DNA from: JAGVGK01 sp038064935
Lineage (GTDB): Bacteria; Patescibacteriota; Minisyncoccia; Phycocordibacterales; JACOZG01
Direction of reading: 5' to 3'
Assembly: GCA_038064935.1 (NCBI GenBank)
Contig: JBBTRZ010000028.1
Coordinates: 1-6,796 of the forward strand
Length of the DNA: 6,796 nt
Part shown: piece by piece, positions 6,727-6,796 of the stretch
How the letters are laid out: each line of letters begins with the position of its first letter
Numbering within the stretch: the first letter of the stretch is position 1
Position numbers and translations under genes: made by a program
Notes under the pieces: generated by a model
Told to the model about the DNA's origin: nothing
Database searches by the model: none
Seen by the model: the letters and a program-made list of their open reading frames with translations, nothing else

Positions 6727-6754
6727 ATTATAACACAGGAATCTTATTAGACAA
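6727..6754 (-). promoter_or_regulatory. Sigma-70-type promoter of the uracil-DNA glycosylase gene, probably giving a leaderless mRNA
   Basis: On the minus strand a TTGTCT (6754-6749; four of six matches to TTGACA) is followed by a 16-bp spacer and a perfect TATAAT (6732-6727) with a TG extension at 6735-6734. Transcription start seven bases on would be about 6720, one base before the GTG start at 6719. No Shine-Dalgarno sequence could fit in such a transcript. This is the strongest promoter match in the window. Confidence 0.65.
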
Positions 6755-6796
6755 TAATTAAGTGTTACCGAAATCAGTTTTTAAATCATATCACTT

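Noticed and set aside
6755..6796. AT-rich right end with two AAATCA direct repeats and an AAGTG/CACTT pair
   Set aside because: The repeats are too short to stand above chance in AT-rich DNA, and no gene or convincing promoter is visible before the window ends.

Overview
The window looks like bacterial chromosome from a compact genome with short intergenic gaps. I infer, with moderate confidence, a candidate-phyla-radiation (Patescibacteria-like) or similarly streamlined lineage. The reasons are a family-4 uracil-DNA glycosylase with none of its four iron-sulfur cysteines, a shortened enolase with altered active-site loops, genes that overlap by a few bases, and start codons without clear Shine-Dalgarno sequences. 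No rRNA, tRNA, CRISPR array, insertion sequence or prophage gene is visible, so taxonomy rests on protein character alone.

Layout. Positions 1-115 (minus strand) hold the first 38 codons of a secreted protein that runs off the left edge; only its signal peptide and a Thr/Ser/Pro-rich start are visible. A 151-bp divergent promoter region (116-266) follows. From 267 to 6175 (plus strand) lies a four-gene operon with no intergenic space: glycerate 2-kinase, phosphoenolpyruvate synthase, a D-lactate-dehydrogenase-type 2-hydroxyacid dehydrogenase, and enolase, overlapping by 8, 4 and 4 bp. A family-4 uracil-DNA glycosylase gene on the minus strand (6719-6129) converges on the operon and overlaps the 3' end of the enolase gene by 47 bp. 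Its promoter lies just to the right, and the last ~40 bases are AT-rich without a recognisable gene.

How the genes fit together. The four operon products form a chain: glycerate -> 2-phosphoglycerate (kinase) -> phosphoenolpyruvate (enolase) <-> pyruvate (PEP synthase) <-> D-lactate (dehydrogenase). Glycerate enters lower glycolysis directly at 2-phosphoglycerate, bypassing phosphoglycerate mutase. The operon could ferment glycerate to lactate, with PEP synthase running in reverse to make ATP from AMP and Pi, or it could run as a gluconeogenic branch. Sequence alone does not fix the direction.

Regulation. The kinase gene and the glycosylase gene each have an extended -10 promoter (TGn followed by a TAnnnT-type hexamer) ending 3 and 7 bases before the start codon. 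The predicted transcripts therefore begin at or within a base or two of the start codon, which suggests leaderless mRNAs. No convincing intrinsic terminator was found between the converging genes.
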